Source: Streptomyces flavotricini (lineage in GTDB: Bacteria; Actinomycetota; Actinomycetes; Streptomycetales; Streptomycetaceae). Taken from it: DNA of 64,000 nucleotides. Every line of letters begins with the position of its first letter. The first letter of the stretch is position 1. This document shows positions 1 to 9,046 of this stretch, in pieces. The stretch spans positions 5,095,431-5,159,430 of the forward strand of contig NZ_JAINUL010000001.1 of NCBI RefSeq assembly GCF_020639365.1, in the 5' to 3' direction. The notes beneath the pieces are model-generated. The model saw only the letters and a list, made by a program, of their open reading frames with translations. It was not told the DNA's origin and did not search any database. The translations under genes were made by a program, and so were the position numbers.

Positions 1-93
1 CTCCACACCTACAACCACCACCGCTGCCACACGGCACTCGGCGGACACCCGCCCATCAGCCGAATCAACAACGCTGCGGGTCAATACACCTAG
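1..93 (+). pseudogene. IS481-like transposase, C-terminal end (cut by window edge)
   Basis: The window opens inside a reading frame that ends TAG at 91-93. Its last residues contain YNHHR, a TALGG segment and a terminal QYT, typical of the end of IS481-family DDE transposases. Only about 30 residues are visible, so it is unknown whether the upstream part is intact. It is convergent with, and overlaps by 3 bp, the next gene. Confidence 0.6.
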
Positions 94-755
94 CCGATGG
101 CGGCTTCGGCGATCTCCGCGGCCGGGGTCCCGGTGTGCTTGGCCCATGCCTGGACGGTGGCGGCCAAGGCGAGAGCGGCCCCGTCCATGACGTGGCGTCC
201 ACCGTGCTGGGCGATCAGGCGCTGGTGGCTGCGGTGCGCACGGCCCTTGCGGGCCAGGGCCAGGATGTCGGTGGCGGCCCGCTCGCCGCGCCAGTGGCCC
301 GCGGGAAGAGCTGTGCCGGCCAGCACTCCGGCCGGTGCGCCCCCGGCAGGGGCCGACCAGGCGTCCAGCAGGCTCAGGGACAGGCCGATACAAGAGGTAC
401 TCGTAGCGGACTGTTCCTGGCTCGCCTGCGGCCCGAGGGAGTCCAGCAGGCGGGCGGCATAACCTGTCTCGCCCTCGGCGAAGGAGGACGCGACCTGCCG
501 CAGGAGCACTGCGGCTTCCGTGCGAGCCCGGCCGGTCGGGGTGAACAACGCGGTGTTGTAGCGGACGACGGCACGGTCCAGGGCACTCTGGAGCGTCGGC
601 AGATCGGTGGGGTCCGTGTCGGCGGTGATGCCCACTTCAGCCAGGAGCGGCGCGAGCTCGCGCCACATCTCGTCGGCCAGGCCGGCCTGGTGCCGGATGG
701 CAATCAGGGCAGGCGACTCGGGGGCGTCAAGGCGCAGATCCGTCATGGCTCCCAT
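90..755 (-). CDS. Hypothetical protein, mostly helical, 221 aa
   Basis: I do not recognise this gene. The protein is Ala/Leu rich with no signal peptide or membrane segment, and looks soluble and helical. ATG codons lie at 755 and 746; the second sits about 10 nt after a GGGGGAG and may be the true start (218 aa). Its stop overlaps the stop of the IS481-like fragment, so its C-terminus may have been altered by that insertion. No motif suggests a function. Confidence 0.5.
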   Translation of the reverse strand: MGAMTDLRLDAPESPALIAIRHQAGLADEMWRELAPLLAEVGITADTDPTDLPTLQSALDRAVVRYNTALFTPTGRARTEAAVLLRQVASSFAEGETGYAARLLDSLGPQASQEQSATSTSCIGLSLSLLDAWSAPAGGAPAGVLAGTALPAGHWRGERAATDILALARKGRAHRSHQRLIAQHGGRHVMDGAALALAATVQAWAKHTGTPAAEIAEAAIG

Positions 756-915
756 ACTCCCCCGCGCCCTGGGCCCTCAGGGTGGGGTTCACCCGAACGA
801 GGGAAACTCGCGGTGCGGGGCGCCGAGGGACCTGGGCTGCGCAGCCGGGGCCGGCCGCCCCCGCGGGCTGTCGGAAGTCGCCCAGCGAGGGGAGCGCTCA
901 ACTAGCCTGCTTCTT

Positions 916-1536
916 ATGACAACTCCGCGCCAGCGCCCGGGAATCGGCGCATTGCGCCACCACCGGGGCATGTGCCTGCACGTACCGGCGGAAGCCGTGG
1001 CCGAGCTGACCGAGACGATCAGCCGTTCCGCCACCGCCGCCGAGCTGGAGGCCTTCGGCTACGGCGGGCCGGTCCTGGTCATGCAAACGGTCCGCACGAC
1101 ACTCCGCGCGGATGGGACACCGATCGACAAGACCCTGATCATGCAGGCCGCCAGCACGCCCATCGTGCGCTACCTGGACCCCGCCGACGCGGATGACTGG
1201 GAGCCCGAACAGGCAGCGCAGGCGCCCGATGGCCAGGGCATCCCCCTTCCCCGCAACCCTGCCACGGACATCGGCGCGGGCGCGGGCAAGGCCATCAAGA
1301 CGTACGTCATCGGGATGGCCGGCTCCCCGATCGTCAAGATCGGCCAGACCTCGACAAGGGCAACCCTGCGGATGAAACAGCTGTTCCCCATCCTGGAAGT
1401 GGAAGGCGACTTCGAGAAGGCATTGCACAGGAGGTTCGCAGGGCACCGGGTACGCGGGGACTGGTTCGACCTGACCCCTCTGGGAGACCCAGCCCGCATC
1501 GTCATGGACGCGATCGAGGAACTCCGCAACATTTAG
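916..1536 (+). CDS. GIY-YIG (T5orf172/Mug113-like) domain protein, 206 aa
   Basis: The C-terminal half, about residues 130-200, reads YVIG ... VKIGQTS ... FEKALHRRF ... GDWFDL. This is the spacing of the GIY-YIG nuclease-like T5orf172/MUG113 domain found in phage and accessory bacterial proteins. The N-terminal 120 residues are not recognised. ATG 916 was chosen because the longer in-frame extension upstream has non-coding composition. The substrate is unknown; members are usually regarded as putative nucleic-acid-cleaving or binding proteins. It is a single gene with no operon partner. Confidence 0.65.
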   Translation: MTTPRQRPGIGALRHHRGMCLHVPAEAVAELTETISRSATAAELEAFGYGGPVLVMQTVRTTLRADGTPIDKTLIMQAASTPIVRYLDPADADDWEPEQAAQAPDGQGIPLPRNPATDIGAGAGKAIKTYVIGMAGSPIVKIGQTSTRATLRMKQLFPILEVEGDFEKALHRRFAGHRVRGDWFDLTPLGDPARIVMDAIEELRNI

Positions 1537-1712
1537 GACATGCCTCAGGCTGTGGGGAAGGCCCCTGCAGGGCCGAGTCTGGGCGTCCTGCGCTGGCAGT
1601 GGTGCGGGTCAGCTCCCTCGGTTCGGATATCAACTGGCAACCCCAGCACAGCACGTACCGCCGCCCAGACGTGTGGATACGGGTGAATCACCGGTCTGCG
1701 CTGTGCGTAGTT

Positions 1713-2495
1713 TCATGATCGGCTGGATTGGTGGTCGCGGGCTGCCTGGATGTCCTTGGGCGTGGCCCAGTGGTGGAGGCGGGGGTATGGCACCAGCCTG
1801 CTGTCGGGGACGAGTCGACCGTGAAGGACGTGGTCGACGAACTCGGATATCGGCTGGCCGGCGGGATGAGTCCAGGCCGCGTGGACGCCGTTGTGCCAGA
1901 ACGGACGTGGGTCACATTCGCAAGGGCCGGCACTGAACTGGGTCACCGTCTCCAGTGTGTCCCGCCAGGGCAGGTCGGGGCGGTCCGGTCTCTGCAGGAG
2001 AACGGAGGGAACCTGGCCGAGCCAGCGGGTGCGGAACGGGGTGAACCACACGACGTCGGCGCCGTCGGCCTGGTAGCGGCGGGTTCGTTGCAGGACATCG
2101 TCCAAGGATGCGGAGGAGACCTGGGCTTCCAGCGCGGTGAGGTGCCCGTCGGGGCCGGCGGCCAGGACGTCGGCTCGCCAGCCTCCATGGGCTGCCACGG
2201 CCTCCACACTGACGTGGTGCCCGGCCGCGCGCGCGGCGTCGGCCAGGGCCCGTTTGAGCGTCCGGTGGGGTTCGCTCTCGCCCCGAGAGGGGCAGTGTGG
2301 GGAGCGGCGGTCGTGGGCGAAGAAGCGTGCGCCACGCGCGGAGGTCTTGGCGTGCATCGGGAAACCGCACGCGGAACAGACCAGCGCAGGCCGCGGGCGG
2401 GCCTGGTAGACCATCTCCCAGGGCAGGTCGTGGCCGAGACCCTCAAGAGTTGCGTCGAGCGTGCCGTAGTCGGCTGACGAGGCAGTGAGCGGCAT
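1713..2495 (-). CDS. CoiA-like competence/nuclease family protein, 260 aa
   Basis: The N-terminal part has a CxxC zinc-ribbon-like motif (CSACG) followed by FAH and a later HC pair. Next comes EPHRTLKRAL, and then WRADVLA followed about 15 residues on by ALEAQVSS. That D...ExQ arrangement is the PD-(D/E)xK nuclease core of CoiA family proteins. CoiA promotes recombination during transformation in Gram-positive bacteria, but in Streptomyces the role of these relatives is not established. ATG 2495 has a strong AGGAAGGAG ribosome-binding site 5-6 nt upstream, so the longer reading frame upstream (to 2681) is rejected; that stretch is an istB remnant on the other strand. Confidence 0.75.
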   Translation of the reverse strand: MPLTASSADYGTLDATLEGLGHDLPWEMVYQARPRPALVCSACGFPMHAKTSARGARFFAHDRRSPHCPSRGESEPHRTLKRALADAARAAGHHVSVEAVAAHGGWRADVLAAGPDGHLTALEAQVSSASLDDVLQRTRRYQADGADVVWFTPFRTRWLGQVPSVLLQRPDRPDLPWRDTLETVTQFSAGPCECDPRPFWHNGVHAAWTHPAGQPISEFVDHVLHGRLVPDSRLVPYPRLHHWATPKDIQAARDHQSSRS

Positions 2496-2531
2496 GGGAC
2501 GGCTCCTTCCTGACGGACAGCATCCACGTAG

Positions 2532-2735
2532 GTCGGCCCGCTCGTCCTGATCGGGGACTCGGGCACCGGCAAGTCTCACCTGCTGATCGGGGTCGGTACA
2601 GCGATTGCCGAGGGCTTGTCCGTCCCGCGTCACTGCACGGCCATCGCCGGCCGGCTCGCGTTCCGCTGCGCCTTGATCCAAGCCGGCACCGAGTCCTACT
2701 GCTTCCGCGTCACCGAAGCCGAGCGACGCAGCTGA
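2532..2735 (+). pseudogene. IS21 istB ATPase remnant (internally deleted)
   Basis: A 67-residue open frame begins with GPLVLIGDSGTGKSHLL, the Walker A region of IstB helper ATPases. It then jumps to the C-terminal GTESY segment seen at the end of IstB and stops at 2733-2735. The middle, including Walker B, is missing, so this is a deletion scar. A comparable GTESYRL fragment occurs at 45.3-45.5 kb. Confidence 0.75.
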
Positions 2736-2752
2736 ACTGGCTGTTCGGCTGG

Positions 2753-3352
2753 TCAGTCGCGGCTCGAAAGGGGTGTCCGCAGTTCCACGCGAAGCCGGAT
2801 CGAGGTGTCGATGGGCAGCCCGAGGCTGGCGAGCCGCAGATCCTTCGAGTAGGTCGCGATGAGGTCGAGGTCGCGCAGCTGGCGCTGGAGCTCTGTGATG
2901 GTTGCCTCGTCGAGGCCGGGTAGGTCCTCTTCTTGCTCAGCGATGTACTCAAGGTGTTCGTCCACAGCGTCCACGGCCCGTCGGCTGGCCCAGACCGCGA
3001 AGTCACGACACTCGAACAGGTAGCTGTGCGCGGCATAGAGCGTCGCGGCCGCCGCGTTGTCGTCCGCGTCCTCGGGACCGTCCTGCCCGTCGTTGTGGCA
3101 GTACTCGCTGAGCATGTACTCGGCCACACCCCGTTTCACGGCAGTGAAGGCGGTCGAGTCGCCGAGGGCGCCCTCCCACACGGAGTTCAGCAGCGGCCGC
3201 AGGCTCATCGTGAACGGTGCCCGCTCCTCTTCCAGCAGTGCCTCATGCCAGCGCATGAGCCGCTCAGCGATGCCAGCGGCGAAAACACCGCGCTCACTCG
3301 ACGACATGGCCGTCAAGCGCTCTTCCACCGATGCCGACAACTCCTGCCGCAT
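2753..3352 (-). CDS. Hypothetical protein, DUF416-like, 199 aa
   Basis: This is an acidic soluble protein rich in helices, with AERLMRWHEALL, then ADDNAAAATLYAAHSYL, then a long C-terminal segment. The order of helices and the conserved-looking AAHS region resemble the DUF416/YjaG family, but I hold this loosely. ATG 3352 begins the protein at MRQEL; an upstream in-frame extension to 3496 has poor coding character. It is not linked to another gene. Confidence 0.5.
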   Translation of the reverse strand: MRQELSASVEERLTAMSSSERGVFAAGIAERLMRWHEALLEEERAPFTMSLRPLLNSVWEGALGDSTAFTAVKRGVAEYMLSEYCHNDGQDGPEDADDNAAAATLYAAHSYLFECRDFAVWASRRAVDAVDEHLEYIAEQEEDLPGLDEATITELQRQLRDLDLIATYSKDLRLASLGLPIDTSIRLRVELRTPLSSRD

Positions 3353-3699
3353 GTTCAAACCGAGCCACCCCCGAGTCGAGATACCAGCGAGTTCACGCCC
3401 GCCTCGGGGATCATCGCACCCGCCCCTGACAACGCCAGAAGGGCCGTCCGCCAATCTCGCGCGCACAAAAGACAGGCGGCCCCGTCCGCACCGCACCTGT
3501 CACGGACACGGGTCGGCAGGCCAGGCTGTTGGTTGGCCCGGCAGGAGGCTCGTGCGTGTGACGCAATTACACGGCCGGGCCCGTCAGGAGGCGGCCCGGC
3601 TTGGCCGGGAGGCGCTGGGTCGACGTGCGGATCACCCGGTGCCAGAAGCTCCTCGCGGCCCTGGGGGGTAGCTCACCCCGCCCCGGGTGAGGCAGCAGG
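3353..3699. other. Intergenic, no gene recognised
   Basis: About 350 bp between a DUF416-like gene and a DNA ligase remnant. Frames run through it on both strands but none has a recognisable product. It is probably decayed sequence. Confidence 0.4.
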
Positions 3700-4128
3700 T
3701 CATCCGGCGGCGGCGCCGAAGGAGGGTACGTCGTCGACGTTCGTATCCAGGCGCAGGCGTACGTACCGGATCGGGTGGCGGTAGACGCCGCCGCGGTCGA
3801 TGGAGGTGTCGGTGCTGATCTCCGCGACGAGGTCCGGTTGGACGAGGGTGGTGTCGAGGACGTCGCGAGTGCCCCAGGCCGAGGAGAACTTCGCTCCGGT
3901 CCACGGATGTCCGGGGCCGGCCGGGGTGAGGTGCTCGGCGAGCGCCCGGGAAGCGTCGGGTCGCAGTGGGACGGTGCGGCCGACGGGGCGGAGGCGTCCG
4001 GTCGCGTCCTGGCGGCCGAGGATGAGGAGCTGGGGGCGTGCGATGGCGCCGGTGATCGCTTCGGTGCTGTTGCGGCGTCTGATCTTGGTCCTTGACTGCA
4101 CCAGGGCCGGATTGACTAACTTGATCAT
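3700..4128 (-). pseudogene. ATP-dependent DNA ligase, C-terminal fragment
   Basis: The 142-residue frame matches the C-terminal OB-fold part of actinobacterial LigC/LigD-like ATP-dependent ligases. It shows RTKIRRR (motif V/VI region), LLILGRQDATGRL, VGRT, HPWTG, SAWGTRD and a VQPDLVAEI strand, then an HPIRYVRLR ending. The adenylation domain with the catalytic KxDG lysine is absent, so it cannot ligate alone. The remnant could be expressed from ATG 4128, but it looks like a leftover of rearrangement. Confidence 0.75.
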
Positions 4129-4208
4129 GAATTCTCGCAGCGACGGGTGAGTGGCTGTTGGGGCATGGAGGTCCGGCCGGGGCATCCTGTAACTACTAGG
4201 CTGCGACA

Positions 4209-4949
4209 ATGCAGTCTGCGGATCGGGACCAGGCGAACGACTACGACAGCTTCGCCGAAATGTTCTCGGCGGAGACCGAGAACAGTCTCGTAAACGCGTA
4301 CTACGAGCGGCCCGCGATGTTGGCCCTGGCCGGAGACCTGACTGGCCGTCGGGTCCTGGATGCCGGCTGCGGCTCAGGCCCCCTGTCCGCTGCACTACGC
4401 GACCGCGGTGCCGTCGTCACCGGAATCGACGCCAGCGCCGGGATGCTGGCATTGGCGAGGCGGCGGCTCGGCGACGATGTAGCCCTGCACGTGGTCGACC
4501 TCTCCGATCCTCTGCCGTTCGACGACGATGCATTCGACGACGTGGTCGCGTCGCTGGTCCTGCACTACCTGGAGGACTGGGGTCCGACGTTGGCGGAGCT
4601 GCGGCGGGTACTCCGGCCCGGCGGACGGCTGATCGTGTCGGTGAGCCACCCTTTCGTGGCCTACGCGCACCGGGATCCTCGGCCCGACTACCACGCGACC
4701 ACCAGCTACAACTTCGACTGGATTCTCAACGGGCAGTCCGTCCCGATGAAGTTCTGGCGCAGGCCGCTGCATGCGATGACCGGTGCCTTCACCACCGCCG
4801 GCTTCCGTCTTTCCGTCATCAGCGAGCCGCAGCCCGATCCGGCTGCCCGTGAGCTGTTCCCGGACGGCTTCCAGGACCTTTCAGCCAATCCCAACTTCCT
4901 GTTCTTTGTCCTCGAGGTGCCTCCGTCGGCTACCGGCTCAGGCAGCTAG
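4209..4949 (+). CDS. Class I SAM-dependent methyltransferase, 246 aa
   Basis: The Rossmann methyltransferase core is clear: motif I VLDAGCGSGPLS at about residue 45, acidic loop GIDAS, then PFDDDAFDDVVASLVLHYL (motif III/IV) and LRPGGRLIVSV (post II). This matches the Methyltransf_11 group. The substrate cannot be read from sequence; the closing third (about 175-246), which would define it, is not recognised. The next gene starts 72 bp downstream on the same strand, so the two could be co-transcribed. Confidence 0.85.
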   Translation: MQSADRDQANDYDSFAEMFSAETENSLVNAYYERPAMLALAGDLTGRRVLDAGCGSGPLSAALRDRGAVVTGIDASAGMLALARRRLGDDVALHVVDLSDPLPFDDDAFDDVVASLVLHYLEDWGPTLAELRRVLRPGGRLIVSVSHPFVAYAHRDPRPDYHATTSYNFDWILNGQSVPMKFWRRPLHAMTGAFTTAGFRLSVISEPQPDPAARELFPDGFQDLSANPNFLFFVLEVPPSATGSGS

Positions 4950-4982
4950 TCAAGCGCGGTTCACGAGCGGAGCCAGAGTCGG

Positions 4983-5004
4983 CGCCTGCGCCTGCGCCTG
5001 CGCC
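4983..5004. repeat. Tandem CGCCTG hexanucleotide repeat
   Basis: There are 3.7 perfect copies of CGCCTG, ending 16 bp before the APH-family start codon at 5021. The repeat sits where a ribosome-binding site and spacer would be, so copy-number change could alter expression. This is inferred from position only. Confidence 0.8.
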
Positions 5005-5020
5005 AGTACTGTGGCTTCGT

Positions 5021-5923
5021 ATGACCGACCTCGAGATCGAGATCACCGCAGACTTGGTCCATGACCTGCTTCAGGAGCAGCATCCGGACCTTGCAGGGCT
5101 GGCCATCCGCGAAGTAGTGGGCGGGTGGGACAACCAGCAGTGGCGCCTTGGGGACGATTTGGCCGTGCGCATGCCGCGTACAGAACGTGCCCCGGACCTC
5201 CAGCGTAAAGAGTGCCGGTGGCTGCCCATACTGGCTCCGCGCCTGCCGCTCCCGGTCCCCAACCCCGTAAGGATCGGTGAACCGTCCGCTCGGTTCCCCA
5301 AGCCCTGGACCATCATGACGTGGGTCCCCGGCGAGCCACTGGACCAGACCTCCATCAGTCGCGGCAACCACGCGGCCGACAATCTGGCGGCCTTCCTCAC
5401 CGCGCTCCACGTGGAGGCGCCCGACGACGCGCCGATCAGCTCGGACCGCGGCGATCACCCCAAGAAGTGCACCGACGGCTTCGACTACTTCTTCCACGCC
5501 GTCGCCCCTGAGCACCTCGCCGACGAAGTCCGCGCCGTCTGGGACGACGCCGTCGCGGCGCCCGAGTGGGAGGGCCCACCTCTGTGGGTACATGGCGACC
5601 TTCATCCCGCGAACGTCGTCGTCTCGGACGGAACGCTCTCGGGAGTGATCGACTTCGGTGACATGTTCGCCGGCGATCCGGCATGGGACCTCGCAGCCGC
5701 CTGGGTGATCCTTCCCGCGGGCGCCGCCTCACGCTTCTTCGACGCATACGCGCAGGCGGACGCGTCGACGATCCGGCGAGCCCGCGGGCTGGCGGCTCTG
5801 AAAGGCCTGTTCCTCATGCTGATGGGCCAGAACGGAGACCGAGGCCTGCCAGGCGGCAAGCCGACCTGGGGACCCGCAGGCCGGGCAGCACTCGATCGCG
5901 TTCTGAAAGGCGGTTTGATGTAG
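5021..5923 (+). CDS. Aminoglycoside phosphotransferase (APH) family kinase, 300 aa
   Basis: The protein shows the APH fold: an N-lobe with VVGGWDN and LAVRMPR (ATP-binding lysine position taken by R in VRMPR), then the C-lobe catalytic loop WVHGDLHPANVVV (HGDxxxxN) and the metal-binding GVIDFGDM (DFG-like). A DPAWDL motif follows. Length fits the family. Members phosphorylate antibiotics or small metabolites such as choline or homoserine; resistance cannot be inferred. Start ATG 5021 lies just after the hexanucleotide repeat. Confidence 0.82.
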   Translation: MTDLEIEITADLVHDLLQEQHPDLAGLAIREVVGGWDNQQWRLGDDLAVRMPRTERAPDLQRKECRWLPILAPRLPLPVPNPVRIGEPSARFPKPWTIMTWVPGEPLDQTSISRGNHAADNLAAFLTALHVEAPDDAPISSDRGDHPKKCTDGFDYFFHAVAPEHLADEVRAVWDDAVAAPEWEGPPLWVHGDLHPANVVVSDGTLSGVIDFGDMFAGDPAWDLAAAWVILPAGAASRFFDAYAQADASTIRRARGLAALKGLFLMLMGQNGDRGLPGGKPTWGPAGRAALDRVLKGGLM

Positions 5924-6385
5924 GCACGGAGCGACGGTCCTCACCCGATACTCGCCGTCGAAACTGCCGCGATGTCGTGCTCGCGTCGTTCACGACGCCC
6001 TCCCCGTGGAGACGAACGGATTGTGCCGCGCCCTCTGGAGGAGTCGGTTACGCGTGAGGGCGATCACGTCTCCTGCCTACCACGAGGCACCAGCGCGGGA
6101 ATGCCCAGGTCAACGGTTCGGGGCATGCCTGTCAGCCGTACGGCTTCGGTGTGCTTCTGCTGGAGCAGCGTCAGGGTCAGGTCGATGCCCTCGATTTCTC
6201 CGAGTGACGGCGGCCGTGGCAAAGTCCAGGTGTGCGGCCAGTTGAGTCCAGGCTAATGGCCACCGGAATTCCCGGCGTATGGCCGTCTGACCTGTGGTGT
6301 TCCTGATCGCTTCTTTATCTGAAGGAGACCCCTCCGTCCGGTTTGCTGGTGTTTGCGTGCATCAGCTACCGGCCGGAGAGGTCCT
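5924..6385. other. Gap holding an integrase scar and the IS21 left flank
   Basis: About 460 bp without an intact gene. It contains a minus-strand integrase C-terminal fragment (6064-6204). It also contains the untranslated leader of istA, where a terminal inverted repeat of IS21 would be expected; I could not define the repeat because the right end of the element is lost. Confidence 0.4.
6064..6204 (-). pseudogene. Tyrosine integrase C-terminal remnant
   Basis: The frame begins LGEIEGIDLTLTLLQQKH and ends at a TGA (6064-6066). It closely parallels the end of the intact recombinase at 38971-41433, whose tail reads LGEIEGIDMTLTFVRTKQ and then ALGIP; here the matching segment is DLGIPAL. Only the last 46 residues survive, indicating an earlier copy of the same recombinase family inserted or recombined here. 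Confidence 0.7.
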
Positions 6386-7884
6386 GTGACGAAGTCTGAC
6401 AGAGAGATCATGGAAATCCTTGAGGCGTACGACCTGACCGGGACGGTCTGGTCGGCGGCGGCCTTGGCGGGGCACGACCCGAAGACGGTCAAGCGGTACG
6501 TCGAGGCCCGTGACGGCGGGCGCAATCCCTATGAGCGAGAGCCGCGGCCGAAGATGATCGACGCGTTCCTGGAGAAAGTCGAGGAGTGGGTCGAGCAGTC
6601 GAAGGCGACGATCCGCGCCGACGTGGTCCACGAGAAGCTCGTGAAGATGGGCTACCGGGGCAGCGCGCGCTCGACGAGACGGGCGGTGAACGCGGCGAAG
6701 ACGGCGTGGAAGGCGGGCAAGCGCCGGACCTACCGGCCGTGGATTCCCGAGCCGGGCCGGTGGCTGCAGTTCGACTGGGGCGAAGGCCCTCGGATCGGCG
6801 GCCGGCGGACCTGGCTGTTCTGCGCATGGCTGTCCTGGTCGCGGTTCCGGGTCGTGATCCCGGTCTGGGACTGCACGCTGGGCACGCTGGTCGCCTGCCT
6901 GGACACCGCATTGCGCCGGATCGGCGGGGCACCGACCTATGTCTTGACCGACAACGCGAAAACGGTCACCGTCGAGCACATCGCCGGGATCCCGGTGCGG
7001 CACCCGCAGATGGTCGCCGCGGGCCGGCACTACGGCTGCCAGGTCGTCAGTTGCGTGCCCTACGACCCCGAATCGAAGGGCGGAGCGGAGGCCACGGTCC
7101 GTATCGCGAAGGCCGACCTGGTGCCCACCAGCGCGAATCTGCTGGCCGCCTACGACTCCTTCGCCGAGCTCGCTGATGCCTGCCTCGCCTGGTGCGAGCA
7201 GGTGAACTCCCGCCGCCACCGGGCAACCGGGCAGATACCCGCGAGCCGTCTGGACATCGAACGCACCACACTGCATGTCCTGCCCATCGAACGCTCGCGC
7301 TCGCACTGGGCGAGGAACGAGTGGTCGGCTCGGACCGCACCATCAGCTTCAACTCGGTTCGCTACTCGACCCCGCCAGGCCATACCGGCGCCAGGGTGTG
7401 GTGCCGGGTCGTCGGCGAGGAACTGTCCATCACCGCCCGCACCAACTCCGGTGATCTCTCGGAGATCTGGCGCCACCAGCTCTCCACCCCGGGTGTTCCG
7501 CAGATCATCGACGCCCACTATCCCGACCACCCTGACGGCCGCGGCATCCACCAGCCGAGGCTGCAGCCCCGCTCGGAAGCGGAGATCGCGTTCGTGGGCA
7601 TCGGTCCCGGCGCCGGGCGCTGGCTCAAGGAGGCCGGGCCCGCAGGCGCCACCCGCATCCGCGCCAAGATGGCCCGCGCAGTCGAGCTGGCCACCGTCCT
7701 GGGCAACGACCGGGTCGACCAGGCCCTGGGCCTGGCGGCCACGGCCGGGCGCTTCGCCGACGAGGACCTGCTTTCGATCCTGGGACACATCGCGGACAGC
7801 AAGCCCGCCGGCGAGGTCGTCCGCGCGGACGAGGCTCACTCCGTCCAGAACGGAACTATCGCCTGGCAGGCCTTGGGCCAGTAG
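6386..7884 (+). pseudogene. istA: istA transposase of IS21, frameshifted
   Basis: From GTG 6386 the frame encodes an IstA: N-terminal helix-turn-helix (TWSAAALAGHD-like, KTVKRYV), then a DDE integrase core with FDWGEG (first D), LTDNAKTV (second D) and SKGGAEATVRIAK (E). Near 7288-7300 the homologous sequence moves to another frame, continuing as GEERVVGSDRTISFNSV to a TAG at 7884. Rejoined, the protein would be about 500 residues, normal for IstA. The frame change is equivalent to a one-base deletion. No slippery heptamer is obvious, so I call it a mutation (or a sequencing error) and not programmed frameshifting. Confidence 0.85.
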
Positions 7885-7917
7885 GCGATGCCCTCAGGAT
7901 CACGCACGACTCCGCGG

Positions 7918-8205
7918 TCAGTCGCCGACAAACCAGAGATACCGGTGGGACCCCTGCTCGACGACTTGGCGCAACTCGCGGGCCCGTTCGACCCAGTCGC
8001 CACCGCAAGCGGCCGGGAGCCGGTCGAGTTCTGTCAGCAGGAGCGACACCTGCCGATGGTTGAAGACCGCATCCCCATACGGGATCAGGCCCCAGAGCAT
8101 CGGGAACAGCCCCGGATCCAAATCACCGAAAGCAGACGTCCACTCCACCCCGCCTGCCCGAGCAACGACGTCGCCGCTGTCACCACGCACCTGCATATCG
8201 ATCAT
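7918..8205 (-). CDS. Passenger gene inside IS21, hypothetical 95 aa
   Basis: The gene lies between istA and istB on the opposite strand, where IS21 normally has no spacing. The protein contains a PYGDAVFN motif, a leucine-rich LLLTELDRL helix and ends in YLWFVGD. This pattern occurs in a family of small Streptomyces hypotheticals, some of which look like immunity proteins; that family link is from memory and weak. The frame is well filled with preferred codons, which argues it is real. Function unknown. Confidence 0.6.
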   Translation of the reverse strand: MIDMQVRGDSGDVVARAGGVEWTSAFGDLDPGLFPMLWGLIPYGDAVFNHRQVSLLLTELDRLPAACGGDWVERARELRQVVEQGSHRYLWFVGD

Positions 8206-8255
8206 CCGCCGAGCGTATCGGCGCCTATCCAGACCGACGAAGGAATTTAGAAGCC

Positions 8256-8972
8256 ATGACGTTTCCCCAGGCCCCGGCTCTGCCCGAGGAACTCGACAAG
8301 CTCATGCGTCGCATGCGCCTGCCCTACATGCGCAAAGCGGCCCCCGACGTCCTGGCCACCGCACGCGCCCAACGCTGGGATCCCGCAGAGGTCCTGCGGC
8401 TGCTGATCTCCGAGGAGGTTACCGGCCGCGACGCTGCCACCCGGCGTCTTCGTCGCCACTCGGCGAACTTCCCCACCGGCAAGACCCTGGGATCCTGGCG
8501 GGCCGAGGACTCCACCATCCCCGAACCCACCCAGAACTCCCTGATCACCCTGGAATGGATCGGCCGCGCCGAGAACCTGGTGATCGCTGGCCCCTCGGGC
8601 ACGGGCAAGAGCCACTTCACCGAGGGACTCGCCCAGGCCGCGATCGAGAAGGACCTGCGGGTGTCCTGGTTCACCTTGGAGACGCTGAGCGCCGCGATCG
8701 GCAAGTCGAAGGTCGACGGGTCCACCGCACGGACCGTCGCCCGGATCTGCCGCGCGGACCTCATCGTCATCGACGACATCGGCCTGCTGCCCGTCGGGGA
8801 AGACGCCGCCGAAGCGTTCTACCGCATCATCGACGCCGCATACGCGTACGCCGTGCCGCGGGCGACATGCGATTCCGCCTCGGATCCCGCCTCGCCTGAC
8901 CCACCTCACCGCACACCGGCTGCACTTCGCCGGCGCGGTCTTCACCGGCAGCGCTACCCACTTCGGATGTGA
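8256..8972 (+). pseudogene. istB: istB ATPase of IS21, C-terminally truncated
   Basis: The first 195 residues are a good IstB: PEELDKLMRRMRLPYMRKAAP at the start, Walker A AGPSGTGKSHF, Walker B LIVIDDIGLLP, then FYRIIDAAY. The usual tail (SN.HP...VDRLLHHA) is absent. From about 8845 the frame reads unrelated residues to a stop at 8972. The unrelated sequence, in another frame, reads HFAGAVFTGSATHF, possibly a scrap of a pentapeptide-repeat protein. IstB would assist IstA by ATP-dependent target capture. Confidence 0.8.
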
Positions 8973-8996
8973 GCGCCCGGCCCCGACCGAAGGAAG

Positions 8997-9027
8997 GAGC
9001 CCCGACACCGAGAAGGCGTCGGGGCTC
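8997..9027. terminator. Hairpin terminator, 10-bp stem
   Basis: GAGCCCCGAC pairs perfectly with GTCGGGGCTC around an 11-nt loop. It lacks a long T tract, as is usual in Streptomyces. It could serve the truncated istB side or the minus-strand frame that ends at 9047. Confidence 0.75.
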
Positions 9028-9046
9028 CCGTCTTGTCCCGCGGCGG

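Larger units (their letters stand above)
6250..8850 (+). mobile_element. IS21-like element, right end missing
   Basis: The istA and istB genes lie in the IS21 order on the plus strand. istA carries a frameshift and istB is cut about 200 residues in, so the element is inactive unless complemented. A reverse-strand gene is lodged between them. The left boundary is approximate; the right terminal repeat is not seen. Confidence 0.65.

Noticed and set aside
7285..7305. Programmed ribosomal frameshift in istA
   Set aside because: No slippery heptamer or downstream pseudoknot is apparent and IS21 istA is not known to use frameshifting; a mutation is simpler.
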